From NCBI GenBank assembly GCA_016186145.1, contig JACPMF010000007.1, forward strand, positions 62,001-126,000: 64,000 nucleotides of DNA, read 5' to 3'. The stretch comes from Candidatus Sungiibacteriota bacterium (lineage in GTDB: Bacteria; Patescibacteria; Paceibacteria; Sungbacterales; SURF-37). Positions within the stretch are counted from its first letter, which is position 1. Each line of letters starts with the position of its first letter. The notes beneath the pieces were generated by a model, which saw nothing but the letters and a program-made list of their open reading frames with translations, was not told the origin of the DNA and made no database searches. A program made the position numbers and the translations under genes. Of the stretch, positions 7,869-15,704 are shown in pieces.

Positions 7869-9593
7869 TTACTGAAGCGGCTTGAAGACCGAGGCCTCGG
7901 CCTCGACCTGAATGATACGGAACTCAACCCGCATATTGTTTCTCCACTCCTGCTCGGTCTTCGGAGCGCACGGGTCAACCCCGCACATACCGGTCTTCGC
8001 CTTGACGATCCCGTGTCCGACCGTTGCAAACTGGCTCGGATCGAGACGCACGCTCTTGCCCTTCGCGTATGCAATGATGCTATCGCGAACGGCGTTCGCG
8101 CGCGTAAGACTCAAGTTTTTTGCCGCCTGCTCTACCTGCCGAAGGGCCGCTTCCGGAATACCCTGCTTCTTCTGCCGGAGGTACCCAAGCGGATCGCTAT
8201 GGCCCTCGACGGTAATCACCGCTCCGCCGTAGGTAGAAACGAGTTCAACGACTTTCGCGAATGAGTCCCGATACAAGTCAGCAGGAAAAGCATTCTGATT
8301 CGGCTCGAAGTAGACTTCGAGAGAGAAAAGCTCGCCTTCGGCAAGCGTGCCCTGTTGCTGCTTCCTCGTAACAACCTTGGCAACCTCGCCAGTGTCGAAC
8401 TTCGGCGCTTCAACTCCCTGAACATCGCGAAGACCCTGCGCAAGAACTTTGTAGTCCCAGCGAGCGTGATCAAGCGCGACGCGACCGGACAAAAGCCCGA
8501 GCGGAATAAAGGATGTCTGGATCTCGCCCGTCAGCTTATCGAGGTTCCTTGGATACGCCGGGTCCCCGAAAAACTTCACATTACCGCGGTACCCGACGAA
8601 CTCCGCATCTCCGTACATCCCCTCGGTATCGGCAACAGCGCTCGGACTGTCCATCAGAATGGTGGCGGCAGCTGAAATCATCTGCCGGTACTCGGCCTGA
8701 CGAGCAGTCTTGTTCTTCACCAGGTCACGAAGCATCTCTTCAGCGCGCATGAGAGCGCGGGTGAACTTCTGAACTTCGGCGCGATGCGCCTGCAGATAGT
8801 CAACACGCACCGCATAGACGTCCGCGATGACGCGGTTTGCCGTCTTTGTGGAAAGCATGATGCGCGCGCCCTTTACCGAATCCTCTGCGCCGCTCCCGGT
8901 GTTTCCGCCGGAAGTAAGCGCCAGGGCGTCAGGAATAATAACGAGCGCGGCATGCACCGACGGATCAGTGCGAAGAGCCGCGGCCGGCGTATTGTCATTG
9001 CCGGTAAGATCCTTCGTCCATTTAATGTTCACATCCTTAATGGAAAGCCCTGCGTCAGCAAGGATCTTCGCCAGATAATCAACATGCGGCCCGTATGCCT
9101 GAACGGCGATGGTCTTCCCGCGAAGTTCCTTCGGCGTCTTGATTCCGGACTTTACTACGAGAGCATCTCCGCCGTTCGACCACGTAAGTTGATAAACGAC
9201 AACCGGCTTGGTTTTCGGATCGCGAGAAGCGGCCCCGATGCACATATTGATCATTCCCAGCGTTCCGCGAAGGTATGGCGTCTCGCCGCGAATATACATT
9301 TCACACTGCTTCCTGAAATCATCTTCACGGAAAAGAACAAAATTCAAGCCCTCCTGGTCGAAAAAGCTTCCTCGCTGCGTACTCTTCTGATTGCCGTTTG
9401 CATAAACCGTTGCGATATCGCCCCCCCACGTGATCAGAGGAACCTTAACCGAACCTGAACCGACATCGCCCGCCTTTGCAGTCACGACCTGGCTCAAGGG
9501 CGGCGATTGAATGTACTGCGGGACCGCTTCGCTAACCCCAGAAGAGACGACAACAAGTAGAACAGCAACGAACAGCGTGCTCATTCTTCGCAT
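7869..9593 (-). CDS. Solute-binding protein fused to an OmpA-like peptidoglycan-binding domain
   Basis: A 574-residue secreted protein. After a signal peptide (cleavage near SEAVPQ) comes a NitT/phosphonate-type periplasmic binding fold (about residues 40-370, with KTPKELRGKTIAVQAYG in the second lobe). An OmpA_C-like domain follows (about 430-560) with VEGHSDPLG, LSLTRANAVRD and the terminal strand NNMRVEFRII. The design suggests a solute sensor or receptor tethered to peptidoglycan rather than a free transporter receptor. ATG at 9593 is chosen over 9647 because AGGAGG lies 8 nt upstream. It heads the operon with the vWA lipoprotein. A frameshifted second copy of the architecture is at 4468-5948. 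Confidence 0.87.
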   Translation of the reverse strand: MRRMSTLFVAVLLVVVSSGVSEAVPQYIQSPPLSQVVTAKAGDVGSGSVKVPLITWGGDIATVYANGNQKSTQRGSFFDQEGLNFVLFREDDFRKQCEMYIRGETPYLRGTLGMINMCIGAASRDPKTKPVVVYQLTWSNGGDALVVKSGIKTPKELRGKTIAVQAYGPHVDYLAKILADAGLSIKDVNIKWTKDLTGNDNTPAAALRTDPSVHAALVIIPDALALTSGGNTGSGAEDSVKGARIMLSTKTANRVIADVYAVRVDYLQAHRAEVQKFTRALMRAEEMLRDLVKNKTARQAEYRQMISAAATILMDSPSAVADTEGMYGDAEFVGYRGNVKFFGDPAYPRNLDKLTGEIQTSFIPLGLLSGRVALDHARWDYKVLAQGLRDVQGVEAPKFDTGEVAKVVTRKQQQGTLAEGELFSLEVYFEPNQNAFPADLYRDSFAKVVELVSTYGGAVITVEGHSDPLGYLRQKKQGIPEAALRQVEQAAKNLSLTRANAVRDSIIAYAKGKSVRLDPSQFATVGHGIVKAKTGMCGVDPCAPKTEQEWRNNMRVEFRIIQVEAEASVFKPLQ

Positions 9594-9839
9594 CTCGTGG
9601 TCCTCCTTTTCTCCGTTTTTGTTTTTCTTGTGTTTCTTGGAATCCATTATCGGCCAAAAGTTCTCTATCCACCTCCTTTTTGGCTTCCTCTAAAAAAGAA
9701 AAATGTTAATGTACACAATATACACTAGTACACTATTTTTAACTATTTGTAAAGGGCTCGGTGGACAATAAAATATTTTAATGTTATAATTTTTAAGCTC
9801 GTTGCCAAACAGAAAACGCACTTGGACCAGGAGGATTCC
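9594..9839. other. Divergent intergenic region
   Basis: AT-rich spacer between the leftward operon and the rightward radical SAM gene. On the minus strand TTTACA with TACTAG 17 nt downstream (about 9713-9741) is a weak promoter candidate for the solute-binding/OmpA operon. The plus-strand promoter is listed separately. No other gene seen. Confidence 0.4.
9762..9790 (+). promoter_or_regulatory. Promoter of the radical SAM gene
   Basis: TGGACA (9762-9767), 17 nt, TATAAT (9785-9790); five of six and six of six consensus bases with ideal spacing. Confidence 0.7.
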
Positions 9840-10886
9840 GTGTTTGATGAAAACACCGTCGCCAGGCAGATTGCCAGCGGGCATAAGACCGGCCGCAAAA
9901 CATTCGCATTTGACGAAAACCACGATCCGACAGAACCGATTACGATGTGGTTCCAGGATACAGGAGAAGGGTTGGGCTTGTTCGTAATTTTCTATACGCA
10001 AGCGTGCCGCTGGTCTCGATGCCTCGGCTGCAACCTTCCATCACTCTGCTCCCAATTCCCGGTCGGTTTCAAAAATGTCTTGACGCAGGTCGACCGCGTT
10101 TTTGCAAACCCCGCGGTCCAAAAGAGGCGCAGTGAAATCCGCCGGCTTATCGTGAGCAATAATGGTTCGGTGCTCGACCAAATCACATTCCCTTCAACCG
10201 CCTTAATGCATCTGGTGCTCCAAGCGCAACTGAATTTCTCCAATCTTTCCGTCCTGTGCCTTGAAACGCGCGCCGAGTATGTCGAACCGGCGGAACTGGA
10301 GTTTCTTGCGCGCGCAATCAAAGAGGGCGAGACCCCGACGGAACTTGAGCTCGCGATCGGTTTTGAGGCATTTGACGACAAGATCCGAAATAATCTGATG
10401 AAAAAAGGGCTGACGAAGAAAGTTTTCGAAGAGCTCATCGGCGATATGGCCGAACACCGCTTTCGCCTCAAGTGCTATCTGATGCAAAAGCCGATGCCAG
10501 GCATGACGGACGAAGAAGGAATCCGCGATATTCAGAATGCCATCGCCTACTTCGGAACCCTCTCCGCAGCACACGGCGGCAAAGACGCAGGACCCCGCGT
10601 GCAAATCAACGTACACTTGAACCCGACGTATGTCGCTAAGGGGACGATCTTGGAAAAAGCATTTTTGGAGGGCGGCTATACACCGCCGAACCTGCGCGAT
10701 GTCGCCCGCGCGGCGCTCTTTGCAGAAAATCTTCCGCTGACCGTTTTCATTGGATTAAACGACGAGGGGCTGGCTGTCCCTGGCGGGTCGTTCATTCGTG
10801 AAGGCGATGACCCGCTTGTTGAGCGGCTTGAAAAATTCAACCAGCGGCAGGACTACAACATTCTTCATTCATTTGTCTCGTTATAA
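9840..10886 (+). CDS. Radical SAM-like protein resembling archaeosine-pathway RaSEA
   Basis: A 348-residue protein with the cluster motif Cys56-x4-Cys61-x2-Cys64 and a further Cys70 (YTQACRWSRCLGCNLPSLC), set after a strand ending in LGLFVIFY. The x4/x2 spacing differs from the usual CxxxCxxC and matches my memory of the Elp3/MiaB-related family that includes RaSEA, the radical SAM partner of ArcS in archaeal tRNA modification. The central TIM-barrel features follow: LIVSNNGSVLDQ, LETRAEYV and ELAIGFEAFDDKIR, the last like the Elp3 gate motif. GTG at 9840 is used because AGGAGG lies 5 nt upstream. It is a single-gene unit with promoter and terminator. The substrate is unknown. Confidence 0.72.
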   Translation: MFDENTVARQIASGHKTGRKTFAFDENHDPTEPITMWFQDTGEGLGLFVIFYTQACRWSRCLGCNLPSLCSQFPVGFKNVLTQVDRVFANPAVQKRRSEIRRLIVSNNGSVLDQITFPSTALMHLVLQAQLNFSNLSVLCLETRAEYVEPAELEFLARAIKEGETPTELELAIGFEAFDDKIRNNLMKKGLTKKVFEELIGDMAEHRFRLKCYLMQKPMPGMTDEEGIRDIQNAIAYFGTLSAAHGGKDAGPRVQINVHLNPTYVAKGTILEKAFLEGGYTPPNLRDVARAALFAENLPLTVFIGLNDEGLAVPGGSFIREGDDPLVERLEKFNQRQDYNILHSFVSL

Positions 10887-10894
10887 AGACAGGC

Positions 10895-10922
10895 AGCTTC
10901 CCCGGAAAGGAAGCTTTTTACT
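10895..10922 (+). terminator. Intrinsic terminator of the radical SAM gene
   Basis: A 7-bp stem AGCTTCC with GGAAGCT, then TTTT and further T-rich sequence. Confidence 0.82.
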
Positions 10923-10942
10923 TATTATTGGGAAACAAGCAA

Positions 10943-10971
10943 TTGACATTTTATAGAAAACATAGTAAAGT
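10943..10971 (+). promoter_or_regulatory. Promoter of the ARC-like ATPase gene
   Basis: TTGACA (10943-10948), 17 nt, TAAAGT (10966-10971); perfect -35 and spacing. Confidence 0.68.
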
Positions 10972-11012
10972 CATTTAAATGTTTCGGTACCTTAAAAACC
11001 CGAGGTGAAGCC

Positions 11013-12599
11013 ATGGCCGATGACATAGAAGGCCGCTGGGGGTCTGATAACTTCCTTGACGCGCTTGGGTTGTCGCACCTCAAATCAGTTCTCGGGCGCA
11101 GGCGAGGGCAAGCTTCCGAAATGAATCCTGCAACATCGAGGGGCTACGAAGAAGCGCTCGAAGCGGCAAGAAAAAAAATCCGCGAGCAGGGAATAGAGCT
11201 GCAACGGCTCTCTTCGCACCCATTCGACTACGCAACAGTTATCACCGTAAACCCGGGAGAACTGTCGGCAGTTATTATCCATGAAGGACGCGTACGCGAA
11301 GTAGCTTTACCAACCGGCAAAAACATTTTGCCCGGTGACACGGTTAAAATTTCAAGCGCCACAATGCAAATCATCGCCCAGGCCGCGCAGATTCCCGCCG
11401 GTAATGTGGGAATTTTACGGCGCGTGGGAACCGAGGCAAGTGAAATCGATTATCAGGGTGTCACCAAAGTTGTTCTCAATGGAAAATGCGCCGGCTCTCT
11501 TGAGACCGGCGACCGAGTACGACTCGACCAGCACGGATTCGTCATCACCGCAAAACTCGAAAGAGAAGAAGAGCGCTACCGCTTTTCCGAGGAAACCCAC
11601 GTGCAGTGGAGCGACATCGGCGGATGCGACGACGCAAAAGAACTGCTTATCGAGGCAATCGAGCTTCCTCACGAGTTCCCGGAGCTTTTCAGCGCATACA
11701 ACAAGAAGCCCCCGAAAGGAATTCTTCTCTACGGGCCTCCGGGTTGCGGAAAAACAATGCTTGCCAAAGCGGCCGCAACGGCGCTTGCCGAAACCCACCG
11801 GAAGAAAGACGGCCCGGCCGGGAATATTCCTTCCGGATTCTTCTTTATCAAGGGGCCTGAACTTCTTGATAAATACGTGGGTGCCACCGAAGCAAAAATA
11901 AGAGAGGTGTTCGACCTCGCGCGCCGGCATGAAGCAAAGTACGGCTACCAGCCGGTTATCTTTTTTGACGAAGCCGACGCGCTTCTTTCAAAGCGCGGCT
12001 CCGGCATAAGCTCGGATATGGAACGAACCATCGTACCGATGTTCCTTTCCGAAATGGACGGCTTGCAAAAAGCCGGCGCCATCGTGCTTCTTGCGACGAA
12101 CCGGCCTGACGTTCTGGATCCCGCGGTCATCCGGGAGGGACGGATCGACCGAAAAGTGAAAATCCCGAGGCCAACCAAAGAAGTCTCGGTTGTCATCTTC
12201 GAACTGCATCTGAAAGGCGTGCCGTTTGCGAACAAAGACATCACGCACGAACTCGTCTCGCAATTCGCCGCAGACGCGCTCTTCTCCGACGAACGAGTGC
12301 TCTACGACCTTCTGCTCAATCCGGCGGACCAAGAGAAAAAAGCCGTTTTCGCGCTTCGCGAGCTGGTAAACGGCGCAATGATTAAAGGAGCCGTCGACAA
12401 GGCAACTTCTATTGCGCTCAACCGCGACAGAAAAGCCGGCAACAAGACGGCAACGGGCATTACGAAAGAAGATATTACAGCCGCTATTGATTCCGCATTC
12501 CGTGAAAACTTCGACATGAACCACGACGACGAACTTGAAGAATTCCGGCGCGAGCATGGCGGAGGAATCCCGCTGAAACGCGTGCAAGCGCGCGTGTAA
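11013..12599 (+). CDS. ARC/Mpa-like AAA+ ATPase (proteasomal-activator type)
   Basis: A 528-residue ring ATPase of the ARC/Mpa/PAN/Cdc48 group. Order: a short N-terminal segment, a coiled coil (about 42-68), two OB-like beta domains (about 70-195), then the AAA+ module with Walker A GPPGCGKT near 240, Walker B VIFFDEADA near 315, and the second region of homology with Arg fingers (NRPDVLDP, IREGRIDRKVKIPRP) around 362-385. The C-terminal helical domain follows. The tail ends KRVQARV, lacking both the GQYL end of actinobacterial Mpa and an HbYX motif, so docking to a 20S proteasome is not supported. No protease gene is nearby. It may unfold proteins for another partner or remodel complexes. 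GAGGTGA lies 4 nt before ATG. Confidence 0.88.
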   Translation: MADDIEGRWGSDNFLDALGLSHLKSVLGRRRGQASEMNPATSRGYEEALEAARKKIREQGIELQRLSSHPFDYATVITVNPGELSAVIIHEGRVREVALPTGKNILPGDTVKISSATMQIIAQAAQIPAGNVGILRRVGTEASEIDYQGVTKVVLNGKCAGSLETGDRVRLDQHGFVITAKLEREEERYRFSEETHVQWSDIGGCDDAKELLIEAIELPHEFPELFSAYNKKPPKGILLYGPPGCGKTMLAKAAATALAETHRKKDGPAGNIPSGFFFIKGPELLDKYVGATEAKIREVFDLARRHEAKYGYQPVIFFDEADALLSKRGSGISSDMERTIVPMFLSEMDGLQKAGAIVLLATNRPDVLDPAVIREGRIDRKVKIPRPTKEVSVVIFELHLKGVPFANKDITHELVSQFAADALFSDERVLYDLLLNPADQEKKAVFALRELVNGAMIKGAVDKATSIALNRDRKAGNKTATGITKEDITAAIDSAFRENFDMNHDDELEEFRREHGGGIPLKRVQARV

Positions 12600-12611
12600 A
12601 CCAAAAAATCA

Positions 12612-12646
12612 AAAACCTCATCGTACTGATGAGGTGTTTTCTTTTT
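12612..12646 (+). terminator. Intrinsic terminator of the ARC-like gene
   Basis: An 8-bp stem ACCTCATC with GATGAGGT and a T-rich tail; also separates the convergent dioxygenase gene. Confidence 0.85.
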
Positions 12647-12649
12647 GTG

Positions 12650-13573
12650 CTACTCCTTTACGTCGATGTCGAACCCGAAAATACTTCGCTTGCCGTATGT
12701 CGGAGGCGTTTTTGGGTCATCTTGAACCGACGTCACGTCATGCCAAAGAGGAGAATTGCGATCTTGCTGGAAAAGCCCTTGCCCGGGCTGTAAACATGCC
12801 CGCAGGTATTCTGTTTTTTTATCAGGCCCGTACACAATGCTCTCACCGCCAATAACTCCGTCGCGTTCAACGACCAAGGCGGAAATGATATAGTCCGCAC
12901 CGTCCTGGTGAATGCCTTCAGGCGCATTCGTACCTTCGCCATCGGCGTCTGCAAAAATGCTTACCTGGTGAACTGCGGCCGAAAGCGTCTTAACTGCAGG
13001 TCGCACTTCCCGAATCATTTCCGCAACGCATCCGAGAAGGTGCTGGAAGTCAGGGTGGCCCGTAACCATTTCCGAAATCTCCTTAAAAGCGCGGGTGAAA
13101 GACCGCGCGTCGCCGCTCTCCACATTTTGAGAAAAACTGTCTGCCGGACGCCGCGTAATTCTCCAACCCGCCGGCATAGACGGCTCGCGGTCGAAAAGAA
13201 GCCTGGCGATAGCGCGCTTTCTCCGCGGACGAATGCGCTCCAAAACCCACCGCTCTCCTTGTGAAAGCCGAACAATGAGATCGCCGACGTCCTCTAGCCC
13301 TTTTCTACCGGCATAATATTCGGGAAGAAGCGCATCGAGTCGGGACTTCTCATGGAAGAAGCGCTGTGTGAGATACGCCACCTGATCTCTTTTTACATCA
13401 TACTCATCCCATGACAACAAGCTGAATGTTGGAGCGAGTTCACTGATGAACCGCTCCCGGTTAACCCCCAGACCTCCCAGATCAAACATGCGCACGGGAT
13501 GTCCAATGGGGCTGCCCAATTTCGCCGAAAGAGCCGCCTCGTCAGCAAGATAACCGAAAAAGGGCTTTGTCAT
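12650..13573 (-). CDS. 2-oxoglutarate/Fe(II) dioxygenase family protein
   Basis: A 307-residue protein whose C-terminal half matches the 2OG-Fe dioxygenase family PF10014, which includes amino-acid hydroxylases such as isoleucine dioxygenase. The iron ligands are visible: EGIHQDGADY (His and Asp around residues 221-223) and WHDVTSVQ (distal His around 278). The family feature GGESIVYGPDKK lies between them. The N-terminal half, about 150 residues, is unfamiliar. ATG at 13573 is supported by GGAGGACAGCA upstream; an in-frame extension to 13630 has no such signal. It has its own promoter and points at the ARC-like gene. The substrate, free amino acid or protein side chain, is unknown. Confidence 0.78.
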   Translation of the reverse strand: MTKPFFGYLADEAALSAKLGSPIGHPVRMFDLGGLGVNRERFISELAPTFSLLSWDEYDVKRDQVAYLTQRFFHEKSRLDALLPEYYAGRKGLEDVGDLIVRLSQGERWVLERIRPRRKRAIARLLFDREPSMPAGWRITRRPADSFSQNVESGDARSFTRAFKEISEMVTGHPDFQHLLGCVAEMIREVRPAVKTLSAAVHQVSIFADADGEGTNAPEGIHQDGADYIISALVVERDGVIGGESIVYGPDKKTEYLRACLQPGQGLFQQDRNSPLWHDVTSVQDDPKTPPTYGKRSIFGFDIDVKE

Positions 13574-13618
13574 TGCTGTCCTCCGCTTTGAAAGAACACC
13601 ACAAACGATTTGCCCATT

Positions 13619-13646
13619 ACTATACAACAAAAAATAAAAATTGCAA
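13619..13646 (-). promoter_or_regulatory. Promoter of the dioxygenase gene
   Basis: Minus strand TTGCAA (13641-13646), 16 nt, TATAGT (13619-13624). Confidence 0.5.
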
Positions 13647-13718
13647 TATGGCGTGGCGGTTTACCAAACTGGAGCCGCATAAAAGTTTGGACAAATAAAC
13701 AAAAGTGCGCTACCAATT

Positions 13719-13938
13719 AAAGGGCTTTATCCAAAATTTAGAGCCGGTGGCGAACAAATTTTGGTTACAAAACATTACCCTGTTAAATAATTTTGCCGCA
13801 GGCAAAATTCCCCTGTTAAATCTTTTGCCTTCGGCAAAAGAAAACCAAGGGTTTTATTTAACAGGGGATTTAACAGGGTGCTGAATTTTACAGTCGCTCG
13901 CGCTGCGCAAAATACTTACGCTCGCGAGTAAAATTTGC
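13719..13938 (+). repeat. Three-hairpin intergenic module, family A copy 1
   Basis: Structured spacer ending at the ATG of the next gene. It begins AAGGGCTTT, carries the CCAAAATTT/AAATTTTGG stem, then the signature arms CCCTGTTAAAT and ATTTAACAGGG (here with an inserted second pair, CCCCTGTTAAAT/ATTTAACAGGGG), and a third hairpin AATTTTAC/GTAAAATT with a GC-rich inner stem. Other copies: 37343, 56450, 60543, 61011. Confidence 0.85.
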
Positions 13939-15063
13939 ATGTCCCCAAATGATCAAGCGCTTGCGCTTATAAAAAAGAGTAATGCGGTTGCCGTAGCGCT
14001 TCCGGAAAAAGCCGGAGTGGATGAAATTTGTTCCGCTGCGGCCGCGCTAAAAATTCTCACAAAACTCGGGAAAAACACCGGCATTTTTTTCTCGGGAACC
14101 GTCCCTGTAGTTTTTGAAAAACTCTTTCCCGCCAACACCCTCCTGCAAAACGGAGCAGACGTCCTTTCGGATTTCGTTATTGAAATAAACAAAACCTCGT
14201 CGCCGATCGGAGAACTCCGTTATCAAAAGACAGAATCAACGCTTTCGATAATTATCTCGCCAAAAGACCGGCCAATAAAAAAGGAGGACATCGTTTTGAA
14301 GTCGGGAAAAAAGAAATGCGATCTTCTCATCGCCTTCGGAGTGAACGAGCTTTCTGAAATCGGGCCGGCTTTTGAAAACTCGCCGGAACTTTTCTATGAA
14401 AAGCCGCTCATCGCATTCAGTTTATCTCCCGAGACAGAAACAGTGAGTGAAGTCAGCCTTGCCGATCCTGCCCGCAGTTCAATCTCGGAAATTTCAGGCG
14501 AATTCTTTTTTGAGGCCTTCCCGGAACAAATCGACAAAGACGCCGCAACCCTTTTTCTTCTTGGAATCGTCTATAAAACAAAAAACTTCAGGAGCGGGCG
14601 CGTACGACCGAAAACCTTTGCCGCCGCCGCGCGGCTCATTGAGCGCGGCGCTCTGCTCGACGAAATTGTCAGAATCCTTTGGAAAACAAAGCCGCTGCCG
14701 CTCCTTCAACTTTGGGGCAGAGCCGCAGTCCGTTCGCGATACGACGAAGGAAAAAAATCCCTTATCGCCGTCCTCACCAAAGACGATTTTCTAAAAACGA
14801 ACACGACGCCGGAGAACGGCCTGCCGTTTGTCCTTGAACACCTTGAGGAACACTTTCTCCTTCCGAAAAACTTCGCGCTTCTTTGGCAAAACCCGCGCGA
14901 TGAAACAGTTAACTGCTTAATTAAAAATCCCCTCCACGACCACGAGAAAAAAGGGCTTACCCGATCACCGGCAAAAGAAGGATACCTTGAATTCTTAAAA
15001 ACTTTTGCCTCGTTCCAAGAAGCCGAAAAAACTGTTACGGCGCTCTTTGCTTACAACGTCTAA
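13939..15063 (+). CDS. DHH/DHHA1-like phosphoesterase homologue with degenerate active site
   Basis: A 374-residue protein that reads like the nanoRNase/RecJ-like DHH family. The N-terminal motif usually DxDxxxSxxAL is recognisable only as GVDEICSAAAALKILTKLGK (residues 25-44). The DHH block is not evident. The middle section ELPEQIDKDAATLFLLGIVYKT style (around 195-215) and KTFAAAARLIERGALLDEIV (around 230) fit the helical linker before DHHA1. With the metal ligands apparently lost, catalysis is doubtful and a structural or regulatory role is possible. The start follows the hairpin module directly, with no Shine-Dalgarno; TAAAAT lies 4 nt before ATG. It stands alone before a toxin-antitoxin pair on the other strand. 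Confidence 0.55.
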   Translation: MSPNDQALALIKKSNAVAVALPEKAGVDEICSAAAALKILTKLGKNTGIFFSGTVPVVFEKLFPANTLLQNGADVLSDFVIEINKTSSPIGELRYQKTESTLSIIISPKDRPIKKEDIVLKSGKKKCDLLIAFGVNELSEIGPAFENSPELFYEKPLIAFSLSPETETVSEVSLADPARSSISEISGEFFFEAFPEQIDKDAATLFLLGIVYKTKNFRSGRVRPKTFAAAARLIERGALLDEIVRILWKTKPLPLLQLWGRAAVRSRYDEGKKSLIAVLTKDDFLKTNTTPENGLPFVLEHLEEHFLLPKNFALLWQNPRDETVNCLIKNPLHDHEKKGLTRSPAKEGYLEFLKTFASFQEAEKTVTALFAYNV

Positions 15064-15093
15064 TGTTTTACCGCGCCATCTGCTTTGGTTGGC

Positions 15094-15351
15094 TCAGCGA
15101 TAAATTGAGTGGTCGCCTACTGAATGAAACCAAACTATGCTTTTCCTTTCAAACTCAAAAACAATCCTGTGTTTAGCATCAATAGAAAAAGCCCAATACT
15201 CTTTGAGTCGGCCTTGTAATTTGTGAGTATTGAGCATCGGATGAAAAGGGTTCTTTCTGAACGCCTTTTCTTTTTCTTCGGCCAGCATCTTAATTCCCTT
15301 TGAAAGCCTCCTATATTCGCGTTCAAACTTTGAGGAATAGTAAATCTGCAT
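15094..15351 (-). CDS. RelE/YafQ-type toxin
   Basis: An 85-residue basic protein with the RelE/ParE fold pattern: MQIYYSSKFEREYRRLSKG at the N-terminus, the central NTHKLQGRLKEYWAFSI and the C-terminal strand HRIVFEFERKSIVWFHSVG. Members cleave mRNA on the ribosome or poison gyrase. The C-terminal catalytic-type residues (Lys/Arg/His cluster near 62-80) fit an mRNA interferase of the YafQ/HigB kind, although the exact subfamily is uncertain. It begins 8 nt downstream of the antitoxin stop codon and is translated from the same message. Confidence 0.85.
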   Translation of the reverse strand: MQIYYSSKFEREYRRLSKGIKMLAEEKEKAFRKNPFHPMLNTHKLQGRLKEYWAFSIDAKHRIVFEFERKSIVWFHSVGDHSIYR

Positions 15352-15359
15352 CTAACAAG

Positions 15360-15575
15360 TCATCTTAGGTTTCTAAGCGACTTCAATAGTTTCCCATCGC
15401 CCCTTCTTAGTTCTTTACGGCTTTCTTCAAGCTCTTCGGCAAGCTTACCCTCCATCCAGAGGCGGATGAGCATGCGAAAGAACTCACTTTTACTGGAAAA
15501 ATTGCCGCTTTTAACGTTTTCTTCTACCGCCTTCACCATTTTTTCAGGCAAAGAAAGATTTATGATATTTCTCAT
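15360..15575 (-). CDS. Ribbon-helix-helix antitoxin
   Basis: A 71-residue protein with an N-terminal ribbon-helix-helix DNA-binding domain (MRNIINLSLPEKMVKAVEE, then SGNFSSKSEFFRMLIRLWM) and a charged C-terminal tail (GKLAEELEESRKELRRG) that would wrap the toxin. The strand, the two helices and the GxxxS turn are of standard length. It precedes the toxin, the normal order. A perfect 7-bp inverted repeat between its promoter and start codon is a likely operator for autorepression. Confidence 0.85.
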   Translation of the reverse strand: MRNIINLSLPEKMVKAVEENVKSGNFSSKSEFFRMLIRLWMEGKLAEELEESRKELRRGDGKLLKSLRNLR

Positions 15576-15592
15576 ATTTTTAGTTTATTAAC

Positions 15593-15611
15593 TGTAATAA
15601 TTTATATTACA
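15593..15611 (-). promoter_or_regulatory. Operator of the toxin-antitoxin pair
   Basis: TGTAATA and TATTACA form a perfect 7-bp inverted repeat with a 5-nt spacer, immediately downstream of the -10 box, where a ribbon-helix-helix dimer could block transcription. Confidence 0.65.
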
Positions 15612-15639
15612 ATTATAAGCGCTACGCAACCTGTGTCAA
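15612..15639 (-). promoter_or_regulatory. Promoter of the toxin-antitoxin pair
   Basis: Minus strand TTGACA (15634-15639), 16 nt, TATAAT (15612-15617): both hexamers are perfect. Confidence 0.8.
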
Positions 15640-15704
15640 ATCAACAACCGTACTAATATAAATGCGGCACGGGCAGTGTCGCACTGAGAACCAAATCGCT
15701 TCTT

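Noticed and set aside
13719..13938. Insertion sequence or transposon remnant
   Set aside because: No transposase, no target-site duplication and no long open frame; the module is a fixed set of hairpins.
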